A stretch of 27,628 bases of DNA from an uncultured Sphingopyxis sp. (GCA_937957805.1 CALFXW010000236.1:1-27628); one strand, 5' to 3'. Numbered from the stretch's first letter, positions 16,406 to 23,702 are shown. The notes: a model not told the origin generated them from the sequence alone. A program made the numbers and translations.

Positions 16406-16523
16406 TTCGTCAAATTTCCGTTTTCTGTTGCATAATTGCCCGAAACTGCCCCCAACATGTCGTTTCTGTCCAATACAGCGCCGCCGGATATTGGCATCTG
16501 GCTCCTGCGACCCGAAGGGCTCC

Positions 16524-16592
16524 GAGTCTTTTTGGCAAAGAGTCCTTTACCGACTTTAGGACCGACTGGCAGTGCTGGTCGGTCCTTTTTTT
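16524..16592 (+). ncRNA. Candidate structured small RNA or leader ending in a terminator
   Basis: Two hairpins follow each other in the 347-bp gap between the divergent pyrD and AraC-type genes. The first pairs GAGTCTTT (16524-16531) with AAAGAGTC (16537-16544) with one mismatch. The second is a perfect terminator at 16558-16592. Nothing upstream on this strand needs terminating, because pyrD runs the other way. This suggests a short transcript beginning in the gap, about 16430-16500. No convincing promoter could be picked by eye. Confidence 0.4.
16558..16592 (+). terminator. Rho-independent terminator in the pyrD-araC gap
   Basis: AGGACCGAC (16558-16566) and GTCGGTCCT (16578-16586) form a perfect 9-bp stem with an 11-base loop, followed by a run of T to 16592. 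It terminates plus-strand transcription 160 bp before the AraC-type gene. It could also be an attenuator in a long leader of that gene. Confidence 0.75.
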
Positions 16593-16752
16593 GCTTTTCG
16601 ACCAACCGCATCATTATCAAGATATTTTTGTGCGCCACGTCACTGCGCGGCGTTGCATTTGTCACAAAAGAAGGCTTAATTTTGTTTGTAGCTACGCACG
16701 GACGTGGCAATTGGTTCAAAATAAAGCAAAAAGTCGGTCGGTCGGGGGAGCA

Positions 16753-17610
16753 ATGACGGCACCAATTTCGATGGAATATGCAGCACCGCCTGCCGAAATG
16801 CAGCGGTGGATCAGTTCACTTTATCGTCTGCATCAGGAAAGCCCGACCTTTGAGGAGGTGGAGCGCGCGGACCGCCCGCAATTGCGCGTCATGCTGCGCG
16901 GCGGCGGCGAATATCGCTTTGCCAACGGTCATGTGGATCCAGCCCGCCCGGTGACTTTGATCGGCCCGACCAGCGGCGCAATTACCGATAGCGGCTTCGG
17001 CCCGATGTATGTCGTGGGCGCAGGGCTGCACCCCACCGCCTGGACCGCGCTAACCGGGCTTGATGCTGAACAAAGCCTCGACCGGGCCTTTGACGGGCGC
17101 GAAATTTTCGGCAACGCAGCGCAGATATTGTTCGACGCCATCGACGCTGAAAGCGAAACAGCGCCTATATTCAAACTATTGTGCGATTTTGTCGCCGCAC
17201 AAACGGCCGCGCGCGGGAAGGTTATGCCCCATGATTTCATTGCCATCATGGATGCGTGGCTCGCCGAAAATGATGATGCGGAGGTCGCCGATCTGGTGGC
17301 GCGCACCGGCCTGTCCCCGCGCCAGGTTGAACGGCTTTCCAAACGATTCTACGGCCTGCCGCCCAAAAGCCTGCTGCGCAAATATCGCGCGCTCCATGCC
17401 GCCGCAGCCTTGGCGCGCGGCGAAGATATTAGCGCCAATGGCATGGCCAGCCAATTTTACGACCAATCGCACCTGATCCGCGAATTGAAACGCTTTGCCG
17501 GGCTGACCCCCGAACAGATAAAGGCGCGCCAGTCCGAATTGCTGATCGCGATTTCCGAAGGACGCAAATCGCTCACCGGACAGGTCGATGTGCTGGTTTC
17601 GAACGCGTAA
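16753..17610 (+). CDS. AraC family transcriptional regulator
   Basis: This 285-residue protein has a C-terminal AraC-type double helix-turn-helix (about residues 180-270): ADLVARTGLSPRQVERLSKR for the first helix pair, then YDQSHLIRELKRFAGLTPEQ, which is the typical second-helix and PxQ signature. The N-terminal 160 residues form a sensor-type domain of unknown ligand. I chose the ATG at 16753 because GGGGGAG lies 3 bases upstream; the frame is open further upstream but without a good start and across the terminator. It ends 138 bp before the Rrf2 gene. Target and inducer are unknown. Confidence 0.88.
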   Translation: MTAPISMEYAAPPAEMQRWISSLYRLHQESPTFEEVERADRPQLRVMLRGGGEYRFANGHVDPARPVTLIGPTSGAITDSGFGPMYVVGAGLHPTAWTALTGLDAEQSLDRAFDGREIFGNAAQILFDAIDAESETAPIFKLLCDFVAAQTAARGKVMPHDFIAIMDAWLAENDDAEVADLVARTGLSPRQVERLSKRFYGLPPKSLLRKYRALHAAAALARGEDISANGMASQFYDQSHLIRELKRFAGLTPEQIKARQSELLIAISEGRKSLTGQVDVLVSNA

Positions 17611-17686
17611 TTTTCGAAATTCGCAGACAGGCGATTTTCGGCGCGGCACCCGTCCGCTCTTGCGCAGTGCAGCATAAAGGCTTAGT

Positions 17687-17713
17687 AATAAAGGACTGAT
17701 TAGGTCTTATATT
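17687..17713 (+). promoter_or_regulatory. Candidate operator dyad upstream of the suf operon
   Basis: AATAAAGGAC (17687-17696) faces GGTCTTATATT (17703-17713) as an imperfect inverted repeat within an AT-rich patch, 36 bp before the Rrf2 regulator ATG. Rrf2/IscR-type proteins commonly bind such dyads in their own promoters. The match to any known consensus is loose. Confidence 0.35.
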
Positions 17714-17748
17714 GGCCGAATCGCCCCCGATTGAGCGGAAATTGCGCC

Positions 17749-18174
17749 ATGCGCCTGTCCAATTTGGCCGATTATGCCATCGTTTTGATGGGCGCAGCGG
17801 CGCGCCAGTGCGGCGGCACGCGGCTGACCGCCGCACGATTGGCCGAAGCTGCACATGTCCCCGAAGCGACCGCGCATAAATTGGTGCAACGGCTGGTGCG
17901 GTCGGGGCTGCTGCGCGCGGTGCGCGGGCCGGGCGGCGGGATTAAGCTGGCGCGCCCGGCCGCTGCCATCAGCCTTGCCGACATAATCGAAGCAATAGAG
18001 GGACCGATTGCCATGACCAATTGCATCGATGATGGCGCCTGCGCCTGCGGCATCAAGAGCAATTGTGCGGTGCGCCCGCATTGGCAGGCGGTGAACGGCG
18101 CGGTGCGCGGCGCGCTGGCGGCGGTGACACTCGCCAATATGAGCGGCCATGCGCCGATGGAGCGGGTCGGATGA
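17749..18174 (+). CDS. Rrf2 family Fe-S cluster-type regulator of the suf operon
   Basis: This 141-residue Rrf2-family winged-helix regulator opens with MRLSNLADYAIVLM, as usual for SUF regulators. The helix-turn-helix is LTAARLAEAAHVPEATAHKLVQ, with the wing RAVRGPGGGIKLARP. A cysteine cluster follows (C92, C98, C100, C106), comparable to the C92/C98/C104 ligands of IscR but with an extra cysteine and a two-residue longer last spacing. It probably senses Fe-S supply and represses suf; this is inferred from family and position. A TTG start 18 bases upstream is possible but less typical of the family. Its stop overlaps the sufB ATG (ATGA). Confidence 0.9.
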   Translation: MRLSNLADYAIVLMGAAARQCGGTRLTAARLAEAAHVPEATAHKLVQRLVRSGLLRAVRGPGGGIKLARPAAAISLADIIEAIEGPIAMTNCIDDGACACGIKSNCAVRPHWQAVNGAVRGALAAVTLANMSGHAPMERVG

Positions 18175-19658
18175 GCGACAATATCGACGCCCCCGTGACC
18201 GATCAGGCGGCGCGCGACGCGGCGGCCAAGGTCGCCGATTATGCGCATGGCTGGTCGGTTGATATTGAACAGGAATTCGCGCCAAAGGGTCTGAACGAAG
18301 ACATAGTGCGCTTTATTTCGGCCAAAAAGGATGAACCGCAGTGGATGCTCGACTGGCGGCTCAAGGCCTTTCGCTTGTGGCAGACGATGACCCCGCCCGA
18401 TTGGGCCAAGCTGAACGTGCCGCCGATCGATTATCAGGACGCATATTATTATGCCGCGCCCAAGGCCAAGGCTACGCTGGCCAGCCTCGATGAACTCGAC
18501 CCCGAAATAAAGGCGGTTTACGACAAATTGGGCATCCCCATTGCCGAACAGGAAGTGCTGGCGGGGGTGGAGGGCGCGCGCAAGGTCGCGGTCGATGCGG
18601 TGTTTGATTCGGTGTCGGTGGCAACGACATTTCGCGCAGAGCTGGAAAAAGCAGGGGTTATTTTTCGCTCGATTAGTGAGGCGATCCGCGAATATCCCGA
18701 ACTCGTCCAAAAATGGCTCGGCCGCGTGGTGCCGATGCAGGATAATTATTTCGCGACGCTCAACTGCGCGGTCTTTTCCGATGGCACCTTTGTCTATGTG
18801 CCAAAGGGGGTGCGCTGCCCGATGGAATTGTCCACCTATTTCCGCATCAACGCCGAAAATACCGGGCAATTTGAACGCACGCTCATCATCGCTGATGCCG
18901 GCGCGCATGTATCCTATCTGGAAGGGTGCACCGCGCCGCAGCGCGATGAAAATCAGCTCCATGCCGCAGTCGTCGAACTGGTGGCGATGGAGGATGCGGA
19001 GATTAAATATTCCACCGTGCAAAACTGGTATCCCGGCGATGCCAATGGGCGCGGCGGCATATATAATTTCGTCACCAAACGCGCGCTGTGCCAGGGTGCG
19101 CGCAGCAAGGTTTCGTGGACACAGGTCGAAACCGGCAGCGCGATTACGTGGAAATACCCCAGCTGCGTTTTGAACGGCGATGACAGCGTGGGCGAATTTT
19201 ATTCAATCGCCGTCACCAATAATTTTCAACAGGCCGACACCGGCACCAAGATGATCCACAATGGGCGGCGCACCCGTTCGACGATTGTGTCCAAGGGGAT
19301 CAGCGCGGGGCGCAGCAACGGCACCTATCGCGGGCTGGTGCGCATCGGCGCGCGGGCAGAGGGCGCGCGCAATTTCACCCAGTGTGACAGCCTGTTGCTG
19401 GGCGACAAATGCGGGGCGCACACCGTCCCCTATATAGAGGTGAAAAACCCGACCGCGACGCTGGAACATGAAGCGACCACCAGCAAAATTTCCGACGACC
19501 AGCTGTTTTACGCGATGCAGCGCGGGCTGGGGCAGGAAGAAGCGGTCGCGCTGATCGTCAACGGCTTTGCCAAACAAGTGCTGCAACAATTGCCGATGGA
19601 GTTCGCGGTTGAGGCGCAGAAGCTGTTGGGCATCAGCCTTGAGGGGAGTGTGGGGTGA
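18171..19658 (+). CDS. sufB: Fe-S cluster assembly scaffold protein SufB
   Basis: This 495-residue SufB forms the SufBC2D scaffold with SufC and SufD, on which Fe-S clusters are built in the cytoplasm. Seen in the sequence: SAKKDEPQWMLDWRLKAF (about 46-63), YFRINAENTGQFERTLIIAD, SYLEGCTAP, YSTVQNWYPGD, TNNFQQADTGTKMIHNG, and the C-terminal GLGQEEAVALIVNGFAKQVL. A conserved cysteine lies in the latter half (FTQCDSLLLGDKCGAHT). The ATG at 18171 overlaps the regulator stop by 4 bases. The frame is open further upstream inside the regulator, but that part is a shadow of it. A 202-bp repeat-containing spacer follows before sufC. Confidence 0.97.
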   Translation: MSDNIDAPVTDQAARDAAAKVADYAHGWSVDIEQEFAPKGLNEDIVRFISAKKDEPQWMLDWRLKAFRLWQTMTPPDWAKLNVPPIDYQDAYYYAAPKAKATLASLDELDPEIKAVYDKLGIPIAEQEVLAGVEGARKVAVDAVFDSVSVATTFRAELEKAGVIFRSISEAIREYPELVQKWLGRVVPMQDNYFATLNCAVFSDGTFVYVPKGVRCPMELSTYFRINAENTGQFERTLIIADAGAHVSYLEGCTAPQRDENQLHAAVVELVAMEDAEIKYSTVQNWYPGDANGRGGIYNFVTKRALCQGARSKVSWTQVETGSAITWKYPSCVLNGDDSVGEFYSIAVTNNFQQADTGTKMIHNGRRTRSTIVSKGISAGRSNGTYRGLVRIGARAEGARNFTQCDSLLLGDKCGAHTVPYIEVKNPTATLEHEATTSKISDDQLFYAMQRGLGQEEAVALIVNGFAKQVLQQLPMEFAVEAQKLLGISLEGSVG

Positions 19659-19678
19659 TGCGCACCCGCCACGCCCTT

Positions 19679-19760
19679 CGTCATGCTGAACTTGTTTCTG
19701 CATCCATCGCCCAAGCTCGCGGCCTCGGCCCATGGACCCTGAACCAAGTTCAGGGTGACG
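19679..19760. repeat. Long inverted repeat in the sufB-sufC spacer
   Basis: CGTCATGCTGAACTTGTTTC (19679-19698) and the reverse complement of 19741-19760 agree at 17 of 20 positions. The right arm also folds on itself: ACCCTGAAC (19736-19744) with GTTCAGGGT (19748-19756). The unit resembles interspersed intergenic repeats I associate with sphingomonads. It lies inside an otherwise tightly packed operon. Confidence 0.6.
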
Positions 19761-19783
19761 CGTTCATTCGGGGCAGCATCCAT

Positions 19784-19811
19784 AACCTCCATGCCACCGT
19801 CGCGGATAAGC
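19784..19811 (+). pseudogene. Partial duplicate of the 5' end of sufC
   Basis: These 28 bases match 19876-19903 (codons 6 onward of sufC) at 25 positions. Read in the corresponding frame they encode NLHATVADK, exactly as sufC does; all three differences are at third codon positions (CAT/CAC, GCG/GCC, GAT/GAC). The similarity stops where the next palindrome begins. It is a fragment without a function of its own, probably left by insertion or recombination at the sufC start. Confidence 0.7.
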
Positions 19812-19822
19812 GCAAACCAAAG

Positions 19823-19848
19823 CTCCCCTCCCGCTTGCGGGAGGGAGG
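19823..19848. repeat. GC-rich palindrome just upstream of sufC
   Basis: Arms CCCTCCCGC and GCGGGAGGG face each other around a TT centre. The right part (GGGAGG, GGAAGAG) also supplies the ribosome site region of sufC, whose ATG is at 19861. It is followed by GA-rich sequence, not a U-run, so it is a repeat and not a terminator. Confidence 0.55.
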
Positions 19849-19860
19849 AAGAGACTAATC

Positions 19861-20637
19861 ATGCTACATATTGAAAACCTCCACGCCACCGTCGCCGACA
19901 AGCCGATTTTGAAGGGCCTGTCGCTCACCATCAACGCGGGCGAAGTCCATGCGATCATGGGGCCAAATGGTGCGGGCAAATCAACGCTCGCCTATGTATT
20001 GGGTGGTCGCCCCGGTTATGAAGTGACGGCGGGCAGCGCCATCCTCACCCCCCCCACCCCAACCCCTCCCCTGAAGGGGAGGGGCTTAGACCTCCTCTCC
20101 CTCGACCCGCATGAACGCGCGGCGGCGGGGCTGTTTCTTGGTTTCCAATATCCGGTTGAAATCCCCGGCGTGTCGGGGGTGCAATTTTTGCGAGAGGCGC
20201 TCAATTCCCAGCGCAAGGCGCATGGCCTGCCCCCGCTGTCGGGCGGTGATTTCCTGAAACTGGCGCGGGAAAAAGCGGCCTTGCTCGGCATGGATATGGA
20301 CATGCTGAAACGCCCGGTAAACGTCGGCTTTTCGGGTGGGGAGAAAAAGCGCGCAGAAATGGTGCAGATGGGGATTTTGAACCCCAGCATAGCCATCCTC
20401 GATGAAACCGATTCGGGGCTGGATATTGATGCGCTGCGCGTCGTCGGCGACGGGATCAACGCCATCATGCGCGCCCCTGACAAGGGGGTGCTGCTCATCA
20501 CCCATTACCAACGGCTGCTCGATTATGTCCGGCCCGATTTTGTCCATGTGCTGGCCGATGGGCGGATTACCCGTTCGGGCGGGCCGGAACTCGCGCTCGA
20601 ACTAGAGCGTGAGGGTTATGCAGAGGTTGCGGCATGA
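19861..20637 (+). CDS. sufC: Fe-S cluster assembly ATPase SufC, with an in-frame repeat insertion
   Basis: This 258-residue ABC-type ATPase of the SufBC2D complex has Walker A GPNGAGKS (residues 34-41), the signature SGGEKKR (about 157), Walker B AILDETDSGLD (about 178), and the H-loop ITHYQRLLDY. AFQYPVEIPGVS-type sequence (GFQYPVEIPGVS) is conserved. Compared with the E. coli protein, as I remember it, residues about 62-75 (LTPPTPTPPLKGRG) are additional by 10-11 residues. The DNA for that stretch is a perfect palindrome of repeat type, so a mobile palindrome has apparently inserted in frame in the beta-subdomain region. The remainder of the protein is intact. The end overlaps sufD by 4 bases. 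Confidence 0.96.
   Translation: MLHIENLHATVADKPILKGLSLTINAGEVHAIMGPNGAGKSTLAYVLGGRPGYEVTAGSAILTPPTPTPPLKGRGLDLLSLDPHERAAAGLFLGFQYPVEIPGVSGVQFLREALNSQRKAHGLPPLSGGDFLKLAREKAALLGMDMDMLKRPVNVGFSGGEKKRAEMVQMGILNPSIAILDETDSGLDIDALRVVGDGINAIMRAPDKGVLLITHYQRLLDYVRPDFVHVLADGRITRSGGPELALELEREGYAEVAA
20063..20084. repeat. Palindromic element inside the sufC reading frame
   Basis: CCCCTCCCC (20063-20071) and GGGGAGGGG (20076-20084) form a perfect 9-bp stem with a TGAA loop, preceded by a C-rich CCCCCCCCACCCCAA tract. The same C-rich tract plus CCCC/GGGG hairpin occurs, degenerate, at 26678-26725 in the Rhs region, so this is an interspersed repeat family. Confidence 0.75.
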
Positions 20638-21350
20638 CGGCACTGCCCACCCACCGTGCAGAGGATTGGCGCTATAGCGATCTGGACGCGCTCGGCGGGC
20701 TGTGGCCGCTGCCGGAGCCGGAAAATATCATCGTGCCGGCGGGCGGCCATTTTGACCGCAGCATCGTGCAAGATGCGGGCGGCGTCACCCAAATCCACCT
20801 GTCGCTGGGCGCGGGTGCGGCGGCGCGGCTGCGCATCCTCAACATCGGGGGGGTATATGGCCGGGTGGAGGTGCATGCAACGCTCCACGCCGGGGCGGAT
20901 TTTCAACTCGACTGCGCGCAAATTGGGGACGGCGAACAGAATCTCGAATGCGTGACCCATGTCACCCATGCCGAGCCGGACGCCACCAGCCGCCAGACCA
21001 TCCGCAATGTTGCGGGCGGCGCGGCGAGCGTCACCTATTTGGGGCAGGTCAGCGTCGCACGCGATGCGCAGCGCACCAACAGCGCGCAAAATGTCCGCGC
21101 GATGCTGCTTTCCCGCCACGCGAGCGCCAATGCCAAGCCCGAACTCGAAATTTTCGCCGATGATGTCCAATGCGCGCATGGCTGCGCCATCGGCGAATTG
21201 GACGCAGCGGCCCTATTCTACCTCGCCTCGCGCGGGATTGACCCGGCAACCGCGCGGCAGATGCTGCTCGAAGCTTTTTTGACCGAGGCTTTGGGCGGGG
21301 ATGACACGCTCACCAGCGCGGCAATCGCCAAATTGGGGCAGATCGCATGA
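20634..21350 (+). CDS. sufD: Fe-S cluster assembly protein SufD (short form)
   Basis: This 238-residue SufB/SufD-family protein opens with HRAEDWRYSDLDAL, the typical N-terminal motif of short SufD proteins. The beta-helix region carries VTHAEPDATSRQTIRNVAGG and NAKPELEIFADDVQCAHGCAIGELD; the latter, with its C and H residues, is the conserved SufD metal/interface segment. The C-terminal FYLASRGIDPATARQMLLEAFL is also conserved. E. coli SufD is over 420 residues, so the N-terminal helical domain is missing here; this seems usual in this bacterial group and is not a truncation. Its start overlaps sufC and its end overlaps sufS, by 4 bases each. Confidence 0.94.
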   Translation: MTALPTHRAEDWRYSDLDALGGLWPLPEPENIIVPAGGHFDRSIVQDAGGVTQIHLSLGAGAAARLRILNIGGVYGRVEVHATLHAGADFQLDCAQIGDGEQNLECVTHVTHAEPDATSRQTIRNVAGGAASVTYLGQVSVARDAQRTNSAQNVRAMLLSRHASANAKPELEIFADDVQCAHGCAIGELDAAALFYLASRGIDPATARQMLLEAFLTEALGGDDTLTSAAIAKLGQIA

Positions 21351-22567
21351 ATATCGCGCACCCCGCCATAGCGCGGCTTGGCCGGGCGGCACGCGCCGAT
21401 TTCCCCGGCCTTGCGGGTGATTGGCATTATCTCGACAGCGCGGTCAGCGCGCAAAAGCCGCAAAGCGTCATCGACGCGGCGACCCGCGCGATGGGCGCGG
21501 ATTATGCCAGCGTCCATCGCGGCGTATATCAGCGCAGCGCCAACATGACGCTGGCTTATGAGGCGGCACGCGCGCGGGTGGCGCAATTTCTGGGCGGCAG
21601 CGCGGATGAAATAGTCTTCGTGCGCGGCGCGACAGAGGGAATAAACCTTGTCGCGCAAAGCTGGGGCCGCGCCAATATCGGTGCGGGTGACCGCATCCTC
21701 CTCTCCGCCCTCGAACATCATAGCAATATCGTGCCGTGGCAGATGCTGGCCGAGCGAGTCGGCGCGCATATCGATGTGTGCCCGCTGACGGCGGATGGTT
21801 GCATCGACCTGAATGCAGCGGCCAATATATTGACCCCGCAGCATAAATTGGTTGCGCTTGCCCATGTGTCAAATGTGCTGGGCAGCCAGTTGGACGTGCG
21901 CCGCGCCGTCGATCTGGCGCATGGGGTCGGCGCAAAATTGCTGATCGATGGCTGTCAGGCGGTGCCGCGCATGACCGTCAACATGGGCGAACTGGGCGTC
22001 GATTTTTACGTATTTTCCGCGCACAAGCTTTACGGCCCAACCGGCATTGGCGCATTATGGGCGCGGGCCGAGATTTTGGATGCGATGCCGCCGTGGCAGG
22101 GCGGCGGGTCGATGATCGACCGTGTCAGTTTCGAACGCACCAGCTATGCCCCTGCCCCCACCCGGTTTGAGGCGGGAACACCCCCGATTGTGGAGGCGTG
22201 CGCGCTCTACGCCGCGATCGATTATGTCGATGCCATTGGGCTGGATGCGATTGCCGCGCACGAACATGCGCTGGTGGCCGCGGCGCGGCAGGCGCTGGCG
22301 CAAATCCCCGGCGTGCGGCTGTTTGGCCCGACAGATAGCGCGGGTATCCTCAGCTTTGCGGTGGGTGATGTCCACCCGCATGATGTCGCCACCATTTTGG
22401 ACGAAGCGGGCGTTGCCATCCGCGCCGGGCACCATTGTGCGCAGCCGTTGATGGCGCATCTGGGTGTAGCGGCGACCGCGCGTGCCAGCTTTGGCCTGTA
22501 TAGCGACGATGATGATGTGGCCGCGCTGGTGCGCGGTATCGAACGGGTGAAAAGGATTTTCGGATGA
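21347..22567 (+). CDS. sufS: Cysteine desulfurase SufS
   Basis: This 406-residue PLP enzyme is a group II cysteine desulfurase. It takes sulfur from cysteine for cluster assembly. Seen in the sequence: LDSAVSAQKPQSVIDA near the N-terminus, HRGVYQRSANMT, the PLP lysine K227 in FSAHKLYGPTG, and the persulfide cysteine C364 in RAGHHCAQPLM, the same position as in the E. coli enzyme as I recall it. Length and motifs are complete. Junctions with sufD and the next gene overlap by 4 bases, implying translational coupling. No SufE gene is visible in the operon, so the sulfur acceptor must be elsewhere or be replaced. Confidence 0.97.
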   Translation: MNIAHPAIARLGRAARADFPGLAGDWHYLDSAVSAQKPQSVIDAATRAMGADYASVHRGVYQRSANMTLAYEAARARVAQFLGGSADEIVFVRGATEGINLVAQSWGRANIGAGDRILLSALEHHSNIVPWQMLAERVGAHIDVCPLTADGCIDLNAAANILTPQHKLVALAHVSNVLGSQLDVRRAVDLAHGVGAKLLIDGCQAVPRMTVNMGELGVDFYVFSAHKLYGPTGIGALWARAEILDAMPPWQGGGSMIDRVSFERTSYAPAPTRFEAGTPPIVEACALYAAIDYVDAIGLDAIAAHEHALVAAARQALAQIPGVRLFGPTDSAGILSFAVGDVHPHDVATILDEAGVAIRAGHHCAQPLMAHLGVAATARASFGLYSDDDDVAALVRGIERVKRIFG

Positions 22568-23031
22568 CCGACACCATCCCGCATGAAAATGTTACCAGCG
22601 TGCCGGTGCCGCCGCGCGCGCGGGTCAGTGATGCCGAAAGCGATGCCGATAAAATGGCGCGCAAGCGCGATTATCTTTCCGGCTTTCTCGACGCTGCGCC
22701 TGCTGAACTGCCGACAGGCGCGCCGGGGGGTGATTTGCATGACGCCATCGTCGATGCACTCAAGGAGATTTACGACCCCGAAATCCCGGTCAACATCTAT
22801 GACCTTGGCCTCATCTATAATGTGGAGGTGGGGGATGACGCGCATGTTGCGGTGACCATGACGCTGACGACGCCGCATTGCCCGGTCGCTGAATCGATGC
22901 CCGGCGAAGTGGAAATGCGCGTCGGTGCGGTGCCGGGAACAGGCATTGTTGATGTCAATCTGGTCTGGGACCCGCCGTGGAGCCCGGCCAATATGACCGA
23001 TGAAGCGCGGTTAGAACTGGGGATGTTATGA
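22564..23031 (+). CDS. sufT: SUF-associated MIP18/DUF59 family protein (SufT-like)
   Basis: This 155-residue protein has a non-conserved N-terminus (about 55 residues) followed by a DUF59 domain: DAIVDALKEIYDPEIPVNIYDLGLIY, then MTLTTPHCPVAESMPGEVE with the conserved cysteine C103, and VDVNLVWDPPWSPANMTDEARLELGM. The DPE(I)PVN-x-YDLGLIY and WDPPW motifs are hallmarks of the SUF-linked members, which support Fe-S protein maturation. It overlaps sufS and sufA by 4 bases each. Confidence 0.92.
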   Translation: MTDTIPHENVTSVPVPPRARVSDAESDADKMARKRDYLSGFLDAAPAELPTGAPGGDLHDAIVDALKEIYDPEIPVNIYDLGLIYNVEVGDDAHVAVTMTLTTPHCPVAESMPGEVEMRVGAVPGTGIVDVNLVWDPPWSPANMTDEARLELGML

Positions 23032-23402
23032 CCATGACTGACGCACCCGCCACCCGCACCCGCCGTCCGCTCCCCGCCGCGATCACGCTGACAGCGCGCG
23101 CCGAAACGCGCATCGCCGATTTGATGGCAAAGGCACCTGCGGGCACCATCGGCGTCAAACTGTCCACCCCCCGGCGCGGCTGTTCGGGGCTGGCATATAG
23201 CCTCGACTATGTCAGCGACGCGGTGGGTTTTGACGAACGCATCGAAACGCCGGGCGGCATCCTTTATGTCGATGGGGCCAGCCTCCTCTACCTCATCGGG
23301 TCGGTGATGGATTGGGTGGAGGATGATTTTACCGCCGGCTTCACCTTCGCAAACCCCAACGCCAAGGGGGCGTGCGGCTGCGGCGAAAGCTTTACCGTCT
23401 GA
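23028..23402 (+). CDS. sufA: A-type Fe-S cluster carrier protein SufA
   Basis: This 124-residue A-type carrier (HesB/IscA fold) receives clusters from the SUF scaffold and passes them to target proteins. The three ligands are present: C52 (RRGCSGLAYS) and C116/C118 (GACGCGESF). The first ATG (23028) overlaps the preceding stop by 4 bases; a second at 23034 is equally plausible. The N-terminal 17 residues are extra compared with short IscA proteins. It is the last recognised gene of the suf operon. No hairpin-plus-U terminator follows directly; the first one is at 23703-23733, beyond two small frames. Confidence 0.95.
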   Translation: MTMTDAPATRTRRPLPAAITLTARAETRIADLMAKAPAGTIGVKLSTPRRGCSGLAYSLDYVSDAVGFDERIETPGGILYVDGASLLYLIGSVMDWVEDDFTAGFTFANPNAKGACGCGESFTV

Positions 23403-23509
23403 TTTTTGCGGGCGCGGTGCATTTTGCGCTTGCGTGACCGGACGCATTGATTCACCTTCACCCTGTGCCGCGACAGAAAAGGGAGTGCGCACATGCCCAT
23501 CCATCTAGT

Positions 23510-23524
23510 GAAAGGAGGTGATCC
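23510..23524 (+). promoter_or_regulatory. Extended Shine-Dalgarno, complementary to the whole 16S 3' tail
   Basis: GAAAGGAGGTGATCC is the exact reverse complement of the conserved bacterial 16S rRNA 3' end (GGATCACCTCCTTTC). It is followed by a single base and then ATG. Ordinary ribosome sites in this window match 4-6 bases. The GGAGG core lies 7 bases before the ATG at 23526, the ideal distance. Confidence 0.8.
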
Positions 23525-23525
23525 G

Positions 23526-23588
23526 ATGTCTCATGGTCTGCTAAAGAGGTCGGTCGCTTACTTTCGGAGCGTGCGCGAGCGCCGCTGA
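23526..23588 (+). CDS. Candidate 20-residue basic small protein with a perfect ribosome site
   Basis: The frame runs MSHGLLKRSV...FRSVRERR and stop: 20 residues, strongly basic (six arginines and one lysine). The frame is also open upstream to an ATG at 23493, but the extreme Shine-Dalgarno sits before the internal ATG at 23526. I recognise no family. It lies 123 bp after sufA on the same strand and upstream of a terminator. It could encode a small ribosome- or membrane-associated peptide, or a translated regulatory leader. Confidence 0.5.
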   Translation: MSHGLLKRSVAYFRSVRERR

Positions 23589-23593
23589 GGCGA

Positions 23594-23686
23594 ATGCCGC
23601 GCCATCACGTTCCGGCGGGGGAAGCGCCCCTCGCCGACCATGTAAAAGCGTATTTCTGGGGGCCAGTAGTTGAGATTTGGCCCTGA
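23594..23686 (+). CDS. Candidate 30-residue small protein, second frame behind the strong ribosome site
   Basis: The ATG is 5 bp after the stop of the 20-residue frame, with GAGG 4 bases before it. The translation opens MPRHHVPAGEAPLADHVKAY and ends ...VEIWP. The composition looks protein-like, but 30 codons is too short to judge. A GGGCCA/TGGCCC dyad (about 23660-23683) covers its end. It may be a second coupled cistron, or the region may be the body of a structured RNA. Confidence 0.3.
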   Translation: MPRHHVPAGEAPLADHVKAYFWGPVVEIWP

Positions 23687-23702
23687 AATTGCGATAAATC
23701 GG

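Noticed and set aside
17772..19022. Long minus-strand open frame (416 codons) opposite the Rrf2 gene and sufB
   Set aside because: It crosses two well-recognised genes on the other strand and shows no family features; a GC-bias shadow.
20063..20084. Perfect hairpin in sufC taken as a terminator
   Set aside because: No U-run follows and the sufC frame continues intact through it; it is an inserted repeat.
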